Positions 1 to 12,746 of a stretch of DNA of 64,000 nt are shown piece by piece. Origin of the DNA: Mya arenaria. Taxonomy: Eukaryota; Mollusca; Bivalvia; Myida; Myidae. The number at the start of each line of letters is the position of its first letter. Position 1 is the stretch's first letter. Both the position numbers and the translations under genes were made by a program. The notes under the pieces are model-generated. The model did not search any database. It worked only from the letters and a program-made list of their open reading frames with translations, and had not been told where the DNA came from. The stretch is from contig NC_069136.1 of the NCBI RefSeq assembly GCF_026914265.1, forward strand, positions 36,235,406-36,299,405, read 5' to 3'.

Positions 1-564
1 ATATGGCAATGCCATAAGTTTGTATAAAAATATGTATCTAGTAATTTATGATAAATCGAAAGTTCTATATAAAACATATACAAGTTTGATATAGCTATTT
101 GAACCTTGCGCACACATTCAATAAGTAACACTTTAAAACAGTATGGCCAACAGCCCATCACAAACTTTTATAAATATATAAGGACTGTAAGTGAACGTTT
201 ATGAGTACCCACTAACAACGTTTATTTTTAGTTTGTTTTACATGCCTAGCATGTTTCTCGAATGTCACAACCACACTTAAAATCATTATCCGTATTACAC
301 ACTGACACTGACTAGTTAATGTTTCACACAATGCAAATTTGACGGCACTATTTGCAAAATTACTTCTTGTGAATAGATGCATCGGAAAAACTATTGTCAT
401 TTGTTGCAGGTTTCAATGTGTTCTCCGTGCTCGAAAAAGTATCCAAACGTCCTATAACGTCCTATATATGAGAACCAAGGTGTATGTATGCAACATATTG
501 TGACACGACATACTAGCGAACAATACTTGAAAGGGGTGTGTATTTTTTAAGTCCTTGAACAAAT

Positions 565-570
565 TTTATT
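565..570 (-). terminator. Polyadenylation signal of copy A (AATAAA)
   Basis: Minus-strand AATAAA about 105 bp after the TAG stop, in a block aligned among the copies (TGCAATAAAATTTG). Confidence 0.6.
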
Positions 571-673
571 GCACACCGAAAAAAACCCACTTATAATCTA
601 ATAAAAATTCGTGTATTTTTTTTTTCATTTTCCACCTTATTTAGTGGCTTCTTTTCCTTGTCACTTTGTTTTG

Positions 674-3600
674 CTATAAGGCAAATCCAGTAAGTATTTG
701 TTTCCGCTTTGGCGCGTGAAATGACAAAGCAGAACACATTAACGTCATCACAATACCTACTGAAGTCACGTAGAAACACCATGATAATGAGCAGTCTCCT
801 GTAAAATGAAATAGCATTTTGTTACTACTGATTCAAAAAAACAAAAGGAATTATTATAAATATGTGGGAATATAATTTGTAAATATATTTAAAGCAAGGT
901 CTACAATGTGTATAAGTATATTAGATAGATCGAGCAGTAGTGCAAATCACTTAATCTAATGAGAATATCAAAATTCTATATTTTGTTGCACAAATATGTG
1001 CCTTTGTATTTCATATAAATTCAATGTTGTTGTTTTTGGAAGTTCCAAGACAATCAGAATGACGAAAACAGATTTTCATGTTACTTATTCTCAAGTTTCC
1101 TACCGTTGTTTATGCAACGGCATCGATGACGTTATTTGCACTTCGTTCTGTTTTATTTTGATACAAACTGCTTCATATGTAAGAATATTTCGGGTTTCTC
1201 TGAATTATACCAATATTCCTTATCTAACATGGTATTATTTCAGCTTTCCTTCCGCCTGGTTTACAAATCTTTGCTCGAGAAAAACGCAGTAGGCAGATAA
1301 ATTTGTGCAATTAAATGGTGCCTTCAGCCCGCAACACCGTGTAATTTCTATAAAGATCTCTTGATAAGCACAGCAGAAGTACTACAGGAATTCGAAATTC
1401 ATCATCGCGTTTTATTCAACTTTTAAAATATATTTGAATTACACAATGTTTTCATAGTTATCTCATACACATATTTCTAATCTTTTTTTATATTACGATT
1501 AATAACCGATTTTTCTGAAATATGTTTTTCGAACAAAACGAAATCTAGGTAAACTTTCAATTTGAACATGGTTTCATTTGTGATGATACTACCCATCCAA
1601 AATCAACTTAAATTAAGAATACATTAGCATACCAAGGATGTAAGACTTTGAGGTGTGTCCACACGCCTGGTTCACTTCCGGGCTGTCCCAGCCGTTTGGA
1701 TAGATACCCACACCCGTGCCCATCAGAAAACCTGAAATGGCTCAAGACCACAGTTATCTGCCCCCCGTTGACCAAGATCCGGATGTGAATACAGAAAAAA
1801 GAGTGCTTGTGTTCAAGTATCAATATTTTATTAGAATTGAATGAAAAAGAAGCAAAAAATGTTCTTTTTGCAGAGAACTTGACTGAATTTGACACTCTAT
1901 TGCAGAAATTGATAGTTTTCAATGTAAATATTGGTAAAATCATAGCTTGTGGAAGTCTGAAAATTAGTTGTTTGTAGCCGATTGACTTCCTGGCGGAAGG
2001 GTTATGTATTTGAACTCAATTTTGACAGTCGGGTCAATGGTCAACATGGTGTTTTCTTGTGATTATATTTTGTGTCTTGAATTGTTCTAGAGATGCCATG
2101 TCCTTGTTTTTCAATTGGGGTGTGTATCAAGTCAAAAGCCAGGTTGGTGTCTATATGAAACATATAGTTAAAATAACTGTGGTCTCACGCCAAATATAGG
2201 GTGTTACGTTCATAAGAAAACGGGCATTTGAAAAGTGATATAGCGAAAATCATGATATATTTTAACAGCAGAAGATAGTAAATACACTTGGATAATACCG
2301 CCATCTGTATCAGTTAGGTTTGCCTTAACAGTGTGCCTTTGAACAGAGTACATGTCGGGGGGTGAAAGCGAAAAGGTTCTTCTTCTTTATTTAATGTCAC
2401 TTAGAACCTTTTCGCATTCGCCCCACGATGTATTTGTTATATCATGGTCTTCGGGGCTTTTGACCCTTTAGTTTGTATTGTATATTTTACACTGTAAACC
2501 AATGATGATTACGGAAAATTGATGATTAGGGAGAAGAGGAGCCGGTGGTAAAAAGTATGAGTAAGAAAAGGGAGAGTAGGATAAGGAGGACTACATTTTG
2601 TTATTAAATGGACTGTTAATGACCGGTAGGAAAGTGATGGTTCACAAATTTTATTAGATTGCACCATGAACGCCCGGCCCCAATTTCTCGAAACTTCTTA
2701 AGCTTAACAGGCTTAAGTCGCTTATTCCATGTAGCCATAATACATACTGAAAATGGATTTTGATAAACGAAAAATGGTTTATTCTGATAATCATACAGAT
2801 TATTCCTACATAATTTCTAAAAAAGAAGAAGTAAATATGACACATTTTATAGAACAACAAAAATAGTGAGATTAGCTTGATCCTGTTATAAGGGACTTAA
2901 GAAATTTCGAGAAATTGGGGCCCGAATAAAAAAAAGGAATGTATATAAGAATACTGAGCTCAAAAGTCCATATCAGGTTACATTTTGATAAACTTATATA
3001 AGCTCTTGATATATTTAAACCAACTTGAACACAAATATAAGTGTATTCAATACTATAAGTTATATTTATTTACGCATATCAAACATATAAGTGACATGTT
3101 AACTAAAACTATTAATGCGACGAAAGTAAGCTTCATAAAGCAAAATAAAAACAATAATTAAAAGACATGCAAATATGGAAGAGGACAACATTCAAAAGCT
3201 ATGTTGACACTAGACATAAACCTTACGGGTCATCAGGCAGGGAAAATACTTGTTTCCTTATTTATAGTTATCTTTACACAATCGTTAACGAGTCAGATGC
3301 TTAATGAACATTTATGAACAAGAAATTCGTATTATGGAGACAAGAGACCCATTACCAAAGATCAACATTTATAAAACATTTAGGCATTTTTGATAGCTAT
3401 TCAGAAATATCAAATTTGGAACGGTCAACCTACAAAACTTAATAATAGGAACATAGCATTCCACCTTTCTGCTTTGCATGTGAAGAAGAAATTATAAGGA
3501 CATCGAGTCTGGTGAAGGTCAATTAATTGTTTGATGCAAAACAGCTTTTGTCCCAAATGGCGTTCAGGTAAAAGTGAATTTAGCTGTATTTTTACAGGGT

Positions 3601-4479
3601 ATATTATGTTTATGCTATCGTAAATTCTGAGCAAAGGACAGCCTTTTCATAAAACTAAGTATAATATACTTGTTTTTAGTTTAAACAAATTGAATAGGTA
3701 ACATACTAACTTGTTTACTAGATAAGATTACATTTTATATATAAGTGGATTTCAGACTTGTAGCAGTAACCTGTTATCAAGTTTTGACTTGCGGATTCTA
3801 CTTTGAAAATAACATGACAATTGATAAACCACATAATATTCCTGTTGTCACTTATCTATTAATAGATTTAGAATATTATCTTGTTAACCAGTAGCTGTAC
3901 ATAGAACTCATAATAAAAGGTAGGCGATGTTCTTTGATGACATATTGCGGCTGCCGTAAAAGGTTTATGGTTGAACGTATTCCTGTGCTTGTCTCTGTGG
4001 TAAATTAGAATATGAAACATCGAATTTAAACATAAGTTAAAACAGGGTGACACTATCTTTAATATTTATATACCTGAACACATTTGTATAATCCCTGCTG
4101 TTCTAGCAACCGTTGGTATGACCACACCCTTCACACAAACACCAAACATTGCTGTCAACGCGACAAGGAAACACAAGCAACAACCAACCCCGACAGTCAA
4201 GGTCGCTAGTTGCCACGAAACACTGGGAATGTCAGAGAATGCAGTGTATCGTCCGCATTCGTAAATTATCGTCAATTTTCCGTCATCGCCAATAGCCGGG
4301 TAATTACACCTACGGAAAATGCCGAAATATACCGGTATTGTTTGAGGGGTCTTTTCCGGATGATGAAGTGTCATCCGTCCTGTTATCCAGTGTGGCATGA
4401 AGTATCCAACACACGAAATGATTGCACTTAATATGGAACAAAATGCCCAAAATACTCCAACACCTGATAATCCAGACAT
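674..4479 (-). CDS. LHFPL6-like: LHFPL6-like tetraspan membrane protein, copy A
   Basis: Three exons on the minus strand: 4074-4479, 1633-1731 and 674-798, with GT-AG at every junction, both introns in phase 1, 209 codons plus TAG. The family is LHFPL tetraspan (PF10242): four-pass plasma-membrane proteins, some acting as auxiliary subunits in hair-cell transduction or receptor clustering; the LHFPL6 role is poorly known. Seen here: TM1 about 8-28, an extracellular loop with FGIFRRC (53-58) and ECGRY (74-78), IPS.SWQ (84-90), TM2 about 91-114, TM3 about 119-146, the signature GWDS at 149-152 followed by ACG, and TM4 about 172-196. The tail is short and basic (HAPKRKQ). The start MSGLSG is shared with B, D and E and follows no upstream coding similarity. 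AATAAA lies about 105 bp past the stop. Intron 1 carries two insertions absent from B. Family call is firm; the LHFPL6 subgroup is my judgement from remembered human LHFP. Confidence 0.93.
1195..1420. repeat. Conserved intron 2 module of the LHFPL array
   Basis: A block with TGAATTATACCAA, ATCTAACATGGTATTATT and GATAAGCACAGCAGAAGTACT lies 400-600 bp from exon 3. Counterparts are at 13,315-13,540 (B), 28,258-28,500 and 28,751-28,990 (C, doubled), 38,226-38,470 (D) and 46,680-46,905 (E). No shared reading frame. Confidence 0.55.
2355..2427. mobile_element. 73-bp foldback insertion in intron 1 of copy A
   Basis: Near-palindrome with arms GGTGAAAGCGAAAAGGTTCT and AGAACCTTTTCGCATTCGCC around a 21-nt loop, flanked by ATG on both sides (2352-2354, 2428-2430). 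Copy B reads ACATGCATTTATT across the site (about 14,065), i.e. an empty site. Confidence 0.6.
2676..2922. mobile_element. MITE, GGCCCCAATTTCTCG family, full copy in intron 1 of A
   Basis: About 247 bp, with terminal inverted repeats GGCCCCAATTTCTCGAAA / TTTCGAGAAATTGGGGCC. Absent from B at the matching point (near 14,305-14,315). No coding capacity, so a non-autonomous DNA element; superfamily not assigned. Confidence 0.7.
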
Positions 4480-4622
4480 ATTCGTAGTATACAGGAATAT
4501 ATCACATTTTAAAAATCCATTTTAAAATTGAGACTGGATATATCCTTTTGCGCACATTCTATAGAACACCAGGGTAGGAAATCCATTCCGATGGCGTTTA
4601 ATATCCGATACACCGAAGTGAG

Positions 4623-4748
4623 TGAACATCATGCCTTTAACGCAACAGCCGCCTCTGAAATGATATTTTCTCTGTAAAGTTGTCAGAAGCTCTCAGCGAG
4701 TCACAGGCGGTTCAAAATCGATAAATGAATAACAAATTCCCTGTTAAT
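4623..4748 (-). promoter_or_regulatory. Conserved upstream block of copy A
   Basis: About 145 bp above the start codon. Plus-strand core elements are AACAGCCGCCTCTGAA, then GTCAGAAGCTCTCAGCGAGT, then a GGTT-AAAATCGAT stretch and CCCTGTTA. The same order and spacing recur above all five genes and in relics X and Y, so it is the best candidate for the core promoter or 5' leader. No TATA box is obvious. Confidence 0.6.
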
Positions 4749-7700
4749 ATAGAAAAACACAACTATTGGTTAGCTGAAAACTTCGTCGTTGGTGTTAAGA
4801 TAATTTATAATGAAGTTGTTAAAAATGTTAAGAAAAGCGTCGTTCGAAGTAATAATCGGTTAACCACATTAAACGTTTAAAACGGTAAAAACGTTAAACC
4901 ATCCGCAATCTCTTTTAATTCCAACTACATAAATACGTATAAATATTTACTTTTGCATGGATCCGTTCAAAAAGAAGAACGCTTACCTTTACAAAGCAAT
5001 AAAAAAATTAATAATTGGCTAAAATAAGTTCACTACAAACCCACCCCTTTCAAATAGTTTAGTGTCAAAGTGATCGATTTTGTCATAGTGTTATTCAGTA
5101 CGTCTACGTTCGGTTCAAATTGTGTTTTCGCTAGTAGTTAAAATACAAATAAAGCAGACACATCGTACTCCCTTTTTACTCATTCACATACAAAAGCGTG
5201 ATAGTTTGTAATGATACTCGATAAAAGGTTTAACTATGAGGTTTAAAGTTTAAAAACATATCAAAGGCAACCGTTTGAAACTTTTAATATTTATTTTTGT
5301 GGTTTGTATTAAATACTTTGTAAGTACATGGAAAATATGAAAATACAATTATATAGCTCATCACTTGTAAACATTTACAATTAAAAGATAACATAAGAAT
5401 GTAATATAGTACAATTTAATTAAGTAAACCAATTTTGTTCTGTTCTGGTATTCTTTGGTTCATATATCAACAAGACATTGTAAAATATAAAACAACTTAC
5501 TTTAAAGTCAAAGTAAACAAACTTGACAAAATTTATACCTTGAACAAGATATTAAAGAATTGAACAAGTTTAAAGACATAAAAACAGAATAGTTAAGGAC
5601 AAATGTATCAACATTATGCATATGCACGTTTTACATTCATACCACCAAACGGTGACAGAAAATCAGTAATACATTTAAATCCAACAACCTTAAAATGAAA
5701 CTCATATTCAGTAACTAGAGCACCTGGAGAAAATAAGAAAAAAAATGCTGACGGCGTATTCTAACAATAACTTAAACTTTAAGACCTAATAATATCTAAT
5801 GACTGATTACAAATAAAATGATATTATCAGACTGAATATATAATCCAATACACTTCGCGATAAGCGGAGTTGAACTAAAGATGTATATTGAATACTACAT
5901 TTAAAAGCATTTTAATTATATGCAAACATCTTTTATCCCTTTTTTTTCAAAAACATATTTACGTTCGTTTTAAAATGCTATTGTTTAAGAATTACATTAT
6001 TCTTATTTCGATTTTTCGTTGGTGGAAACATTTTGGATATTTGCTCAGGATGTGCTTCATATAACGGAATTAAAAAAGAAGATTATTCGCAGACAAAGTG
6101 TGTGTTTCAACTCGAATTGTCAGATAAAGTTAAATGAAGTTCATAATAAAAACAATACTTACAAAGCGTTTCTGCGTAAAATCCTTCCTTTTGATATGTT
6201 GTTATTTAGTTCGCTTAAAATGGCGTACATCGTTAAAAGTAATCAGGCGTCGACTACGGCTCATTAAATTCATCCATTAAGTCACCCGGTGAAATATGAG
6301 TATACCAACTTAACATATAATCGAAAGCCAACATGTTATCACATCAATATTTATTCAACTGGCAGTATTTGTATTTGACTTCTTTAAGTTGTGAACAAGA
6401 TCTATCAAAACCGTCACAAAGTACAACAAACATTGGTTCATAAGAAATTACCGTGATCAATTTTGATGGCTATGTAAGATACACGATGCAGCTTAAACAG
6501 ATTATTTGCAACATCTATTATTTATCGATGAAGAATTAGACTTTGGTTTGTTAGTACTATTGATATATAACTTGCAGCTCAAGTGATGAAGAACAATTCA
6601 AATATAACAAAATAATAACATCCAAATTGCATTTTAATTTTCCAAATTTTAATAAAACTCTTACCTTAAATTTCCATAACAATTTCAATACAATTTCGAA
6701 GTTTTAATATAAAGTTGAGCAAAAACAGTAATGGATACCTTTGCATCCTAACATTTCCGTATTTTTCAAATTTGCTATATTAATTCAAGTGATTTATACA
6801 ATATCATTACTAAAATATATCATTCATTCAATGTAAATTAATAAGAGCAGTCAAATAATCCATCCTGAAAAAGTATCGCCGAAAAAAATAGCAGTGTTTT
6901 CGCGGTTAATGCCATTAGACGGCCCATTGATAACCTCATGGGTATGCGTTGAAAGGGAATCATATATTCTACAGAGTAAAGATTTATGTTCTTGAAAAGC
7001 CATTTTGATATAAAGTCCACAAGTTGATGAATCAGTTTACATATTCTTACGCTGTTGAATTTGCTTAAACAATCTGGGGGTGGGGGGTTTCAAACGATAT
7101 TTCAACATAATAAAGACATACTCGTTAAAACACCAAATATTGATATAGTTTTACTCAGGCTGACTTTCTCCTCATCCTTTCCATACGAGTCAATTCGGTA
7201 GCAATGTCAATGCATCTTCGGGGTCTTTCACTGTTGTCAATATTAATGCATTCGCACGTTTGATTCTTCTTTTATGAGAGGCAAATACGAAAGGATTTAA
7301 CAATGTTCTTTGGATTTAATGGTGCGTGTCATTTGACCATAAACTACTAGACTTTCTACGGATTCTGAAAGTTGATAAAATACCTAAAACAATATTTGTA
7401 GAGTGGCTTCCATGAATAATCATTTTCTCCAAGCCGCAACACAAGGATGGAAGTTATTAAATTATTCTGCGATTGTAAATTACCTCATTGCTTCTAAACT
7501 GTTATACAGCTATGCAAGTTTAACTATTCACATAGGGTTATGAAATATTAATATAAAAAAACCTACAAAAACAAGGCTAGAAGTCGAAAACAATAAACAT
7601 AAACCACGTTCAACAGCCCAGGGTCAACACTAACGACAAAGAACATATAAAAACAGACATTCACAAACCAGAAACACAGAACGACGACAATAAACTCCAC

Positions 7701-7999
7701 ACACATAACACTACAGAATTAAATACTAAAACGGAGGGGTAATTATCAAGGATTATTAGGAACCGCCTTGGAACGGTATGGAAAATGTATTTTTTTCAGG
7801 GGTTTAAACTAGTTTGTGTGCACAACCTAGATTTGCATACGTTTGTATTTTTTTCGAGTTATTGTTTAAAATTAAACAGTTTACTCGTAGTTTGTCAGTC
7901 CATATCTTTCTAAAACGAATTTGCAAGTCAAATTTTATAATTCAAATTCAAATTTGCTTTCTTAATTTAAATTTCATGTCTTATATTTCAACATAGGTG

Positions 8000-10900
8000 T
8001 TGTAGGTAATATCTTGACTTCATTTAACGTAGGCCCTATTAGCGGACTGATTGGTGTTGATTATAGCTTCTTAGAAAAGAACAAAACACGAGCTTTGGTG
8101 AGTGCTGTTTTATTTTCCTGCTGAGCAAAATGAACTTGATCTACTAACAACAATAATCTAGTATTCTATTTATCAAAGTATTTGATGTTTACTTAGATTT
8201 CCAACAAATCATCTACGAATGCTCCATTTAACGATTATAATATTACTTTTGTCAATACACTCAAAAAAACACTATAACTAAAAATGTATAAGTTTGTACA
8301 TGTAAATAAAATATTTTAATATTGCCGGCCCTTTGGTTGTATGAATGTATTACTACGTATTGTCGGCAGGAAACAGTTTCCTATTTTTCCACATATATCT
8401 TCCACATATATCGTATGAAGATCTCAACAGGTAATATCATAATATGTAAATATTGTACTGCCGATTTTTAATCTAATTACAAACTCAATATCAGCATACA
8501 AAATTCGTACAAGTCTCAATGGAATAATCTCCGTGATTGAAGTTGAGATGAGTTTTATTATGTCGGTAACATTTTTTATTAGTACTTTAAATTATTGAAT
8601 AAGTGCTCCGTGGGAATAATGACTGAAGGTACAAAATGTTAACCTTCACGTAAATGGCGGGTGAATAGCGCTGAAATCGTTTCAAGACAGTTTTGATGTT
8701 CTGTTACTTGATCAGAGCTTCGTATTGATGACTTTAGTTATCCTAGAAATGATTACTTTAAAACAATGCCTTTGTTTCTTGCATTAATTTGATTAGACGA
8801 CATATAATATACTCGGCTAGTTTCGGCTCAGAGAAAATAGTTTATTACTATAATAAGCCTCCGATATATCAACAATGCTGAATAAGTAGTCTTTACAATG
8901 GGTTGTTATTGAAGGATATATGTACCATGATGGAATAAAAAAAAATCAGCCAGAGGCGGGTCCACAATTAAACGTTACAGGGTCGTACTTCGGACGTGCA
9001 CCAACTTTCCCGGAACGGAAAACATAGACTCTTAACATGGTACGAGTGAGGGTGCATTTCTCCACTACGAACCTTTAAGCTAACTTTAGGCCATAGTTGC
9101 GGTTTTACGTGTATTTGAGGAATTTTTTTTTACCATATTGACATGGAAATACCACATGGCTAATTGTGCGGGGTTAACAGAGTTCCGTTCAATGCTGTAG
9201 CCTTCAATATAAATAAAAAGTTGATGTATCTGTTCACTATTCTTTGTTCGACACCAGCTGTTTCTATCAAACACGATTTCTTTCTGATTCATATAAATAC
9301 AGCACAACTAATTTCCTTAGATTTCCCGATCATCTTATTTAATCTTATTTCAACTTCTGTAAATACAATTAACTCTTTCAACAGTTTCCATACTGATGAG
9401 CATCAGTCAGGAAAACATTATTGAGAACGTCTTTAATCTCAGTGATAAAACACGCATTTAACATTTTCGCCGATATTTATTGACAGCCGATTTTATTTAG
9501 TCGCTATGATTTTACAACTACATATAAACCGTTGTATCTTTTTCTGACTTCATGTCGTAATGGTAAAACTAACAAGATGTGTTTTCGGAATGAATCTCAA
9601 AATCACAGTTCGCTGTTCCTCTTTAAACTGTGGGTAACACATAAAGAAATTGACTTTGTAACCCACAGCATCGAACACCAATCATCATCTCTTATCTCTT
9701 CCCTCTTTCTCATCGTCTTACATTTTTAATTTCCTTACATGCTATGGCATTAAATAGCGCTAATTCCTTTTAACATCGGTTCAATATTAAGTTCGTAGCA
9801 GTCATAAAAGAGTTTTCCACAACAACAACCTTAATGACCTTTATTTGGTGTAGCGGCGACTTTTTATAGCGCAACAGCCATCAGTATCAGATTTTATTGA
9901 GAAGGATCCAAAGTGGTTTAGGAATACTGCGATACTGTATGATTTCAACAGAATATTTATTAACACAAGTAAAGTCAGTGATCCTTACAAGGAGATTTTA
10001 TTAATTGTAGAATTAATGACGAATTGAACTATAAAGCAATAATTGACTTTCTCATGAGTAGATTTCATTCATGTTAACCAGTGCATATAGATATGCTTGC
10101 CGAGAAGACTGAGCTAATATGTTTTGTTTTCATTTTCATTTTCATCTTCATTTATCATGAAATTCCACGAGCCTTTCAATTCTGTCTGAATTAAGATAAA
10201 TACGTGAGAATTAAGCAAAATTAAGTATTCCCTTTCTGTATATTTTAATTACACATATACTTTAATTTAGAAACATTTGTTATAAAGATCAAAACATGTC
10301 GTTGAATACATGTAAGAAACCTAAAGTCTATGTTTTATTTTAGTATGTGTTATATTTAGTTGTTTAGCATTTCAATAAATTGTATTGATTTTAAATTTCG
10401 TTTTTATGTAAATTGCAGCCACGTAATTGTATTGTATTGCACTGCACTGGATTGTATTATTTTTAGACTATGGCATTGTATATTTTAATGTACTCCAATG
10501 ATTTGTGAAAACTTCCTTAATACGCTAGACGAACGATCTTGCAATTCAATATCAATAGCGTCATTTTCAGTTTTAGTTCATAGTTACTTCGCACTTAAAA
10601 TATTTTGAACGACGTAATAACTGACATGTATAACCCTTGTGTTCTTATCATTCTTAATGGTCATTGTTTATAACAGTTATTTAAGCATTTTAACACATCG
10701 GGCCTCAATTTCTCGAAAATTCTGAAATTTCTGAAGTCTCATACAACAGGATTAAGCTAAACCCTCTATTTTTGTCTTTCAATATTTTGCGCTGTATATA
10801 CTTTTTTAAAGGTTTTAATACTATAGATACAAGTTATCGTTACGATTATCGCAATAAACCATTTTGCATTAAAAAACACTATAACTATGTATTTTGGCTT

Positions 10901-12060
10901 ATTGAAATAAGCTTAAGAAGTTTCGAGAAATTGGGGCCTGACGTTGTAAATACTTCATAATCAAACGACTTATTCCTTGCGATGAAATGTTCAATATTTT
11001 CAAAGCTAATCTATATTTTTGCTAATTTATTTATTGTAACCGAATTATGCAAAAGGGAAGTATATCACAAGGCTTAATTCTGTATGTTGCAAAACATGGG
11101 AACACATATAGTTTATGGTGAGTTTGTGTCTTATCGTTTAAATGTGTATCATATGTGAGGTGAATGTCATATAAGGTGACTTGCATATCATTATGAGATA
11201 CCTAACGGAATCCTATCCTACAGAGGAGTGAACCTCTTCATCAACTGTAAGCAGTATTGCCGTACCTCAATGGTATTAATCAACTCATTTAAATTCGCAT
11301 GGGCCTCCGTGATATGAAAACAATTTATTTCGCATATTAAAAGCTATTGTTCTGGAACCAACATTTAAATATGACCTTTACCCAGAGAAATTCCACAATA
11401 TGATAAACAAATTTGCACAAGATGTCAGTTTATGCCAGTAAATAAGCAAATAAATGCTCTGTTTTTCAACGCTCTTTCAAATAATGAAAACAATACTCGT
11501 AACAAAAACAAATATTGGTATTGTTTTAAGTTGACTCGTTTCCCATCGCTATGAGTCAATTCATAAATCTTCTGGGTCTGTCGGCGTGGTTATTATTAAT
11601 GCATGCCTACGTTATATTACTCGTTTATGGGAGACATCACGAAAGGATTTTTAATGTCTCTCTGCATTTAACGATGCGATACATTTTACCATTACTCTCT
11701 TCCCGTCGTTTTTGGTATTTCACTGTAGTCATTTTTAATGCAGACGCACGTTAGATTATTCTGTTTTGGGAAGCAACACTTAATGTTTTAACAGTTTGTC
11801 TGCAGTTTATGATGCGTATCATTTTAACATACACTATTAGATTTTCTACGGAACCTTTACGTTTGTTTGTTGACTACAACAATAGCAGTAGCGTGGCTTC
11901 CAATAATAATCGTATTCGCAATGCCAAAACACAAGCATCAAATTCATTGAATTATTCTGCGATTGTGAATTCTTTAATTTTAATACCATTTCTGAGTTTC
12001 TTAATGAGCTACTCTTTTAATTTTATCTATTATAGTGTGCGTTAACAAATGTATTTTTGC
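8000..12060. repeat. Spacer between A and B, partly a relic unit W
   Basis: No gene. It contains spacer modules that occur once per unit elsewhere: the block near 9240-9370 (ACACCAGCTGTTTCTATCAAA, ATTTCCTTAGATTTCCCG) matches 36,750-36,900 and 24,445-24,660; a TATTG-type microsatellite lies at 10425-10450; the block at 11537-11990 (ATGAGTCAATTC, TTAATGCAT, CAATAGCAGTAGCGT) matches 7170-7450, 19,230-19,560, 25,620-25,920 and 44,460-44,770. This suggests an eroded extra unit that lost its gene. A GGCCCC-ended MITE sits at 10701-10938. Confidence 0.45.
10701..10938. mobile_element. MITE, GGCCCCAATTTCTCG family, second copy
   Basis: About 238 bp with the same ends (GGCCTCAATTTCTCGAAAA / TTTCGAGAAATTGGGGCC) and internal similarity (CAGGATTAAGCTA, AAACCATTTTGCATT). 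Confidence 0.7.
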
Positions 12061-12645
12061 ATGAAATAACGTACACAACATATGGCAATGTATGTAAATG
12101 ATATAAGTTTGTCTAAAAATATGTATCTAGTTATCTATGATAAATAGAAAGTTCTATATAAAAAATATACAAGTTTGATATAGCTATTTGAACCTTGCGC
12201 ACACATTCAATAAGTAACAATTTTAAATAGCATGGCCAACAGCCTACCACAAACTTATTCAAATGTTTGTAGCATGAAGCTGTTCATTTATGGGTACCCA
12301 CTAACAACGTTTAGTTTCGTATGTTTTACATTCCTAGCATGTTTTCGAATGTCACAAACACACTTAAAACCACTATGCATAATGAACACTGACACTAACT
12401 AGTTAATATTTAACACAGTGCAAATTTGACGGCACTATTTGCAAATTACTTCTTGTGACTAGATGAATCAAAACAAATGTCATTCTTTTGCAGGTCTTGA
12501 TGTGGTTTCCGTGCTCGATAAAGTATCCAAACGTCCAAACATCACTCTCTAAATACAAAGGTGCATGTATGCACTATCTTGTGGCACGACACACCAGCGA
12601 ACAACACATGAAAGGAGTATGTATTTTTTAAATCCTTGAATCAAT

Positions 12646-12651
12646 TTTATT
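12646..12651 (-). terminator. Polyadenylation signal of copy B (AATAAA)
   Basis: Minus-strand AATAAA at the position matching copy A, about 96 bp past the stop. Confidence 0.6.
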
Positions 12652-12746
12652 TCACCTAGTAGTACACTTATTCTAATAAAACCACCTGTATCTATTTCAT
12701 TCTCAACCTTATTAAGCGGCTTCTCTTTTCTTGTAACACTTTTATG

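Larger units (their letters stand above)
1..8000 (-). repeat. Tandem array unit A (gene copy A plus flanks)
   Basis: The first bases align with 12,070 onward: shared islands include TATGTATCTAGT, TTGAACCTTGCGCACACATTCAATAAGTAACA and ATGGCCAACAGCC. The upstream flank aligns with that of B through the motif near 6225-6296 (AATCAGGCGTCG, GGCTCATTAAA, CACCCGGTGAAAT) and on to about 7750-7810 (ACCGCCTTGGAA). Spacer 4750-7800 contains no gene I can support. Unit limits are approximate. Confidence 0.7.

Noticed and set aside
4210-4431. Plus-strand open frames lying across exon 1 of each LHFPL copy (also 15,399-15,681, 30,923-31,270, 39,309-39,656, 50,576-50,797)
   Set aside because: They are antisense shadows of a strongly conserved exon. 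They keep similarity only because the opposite strand is constrained, and their ends differ between copies.
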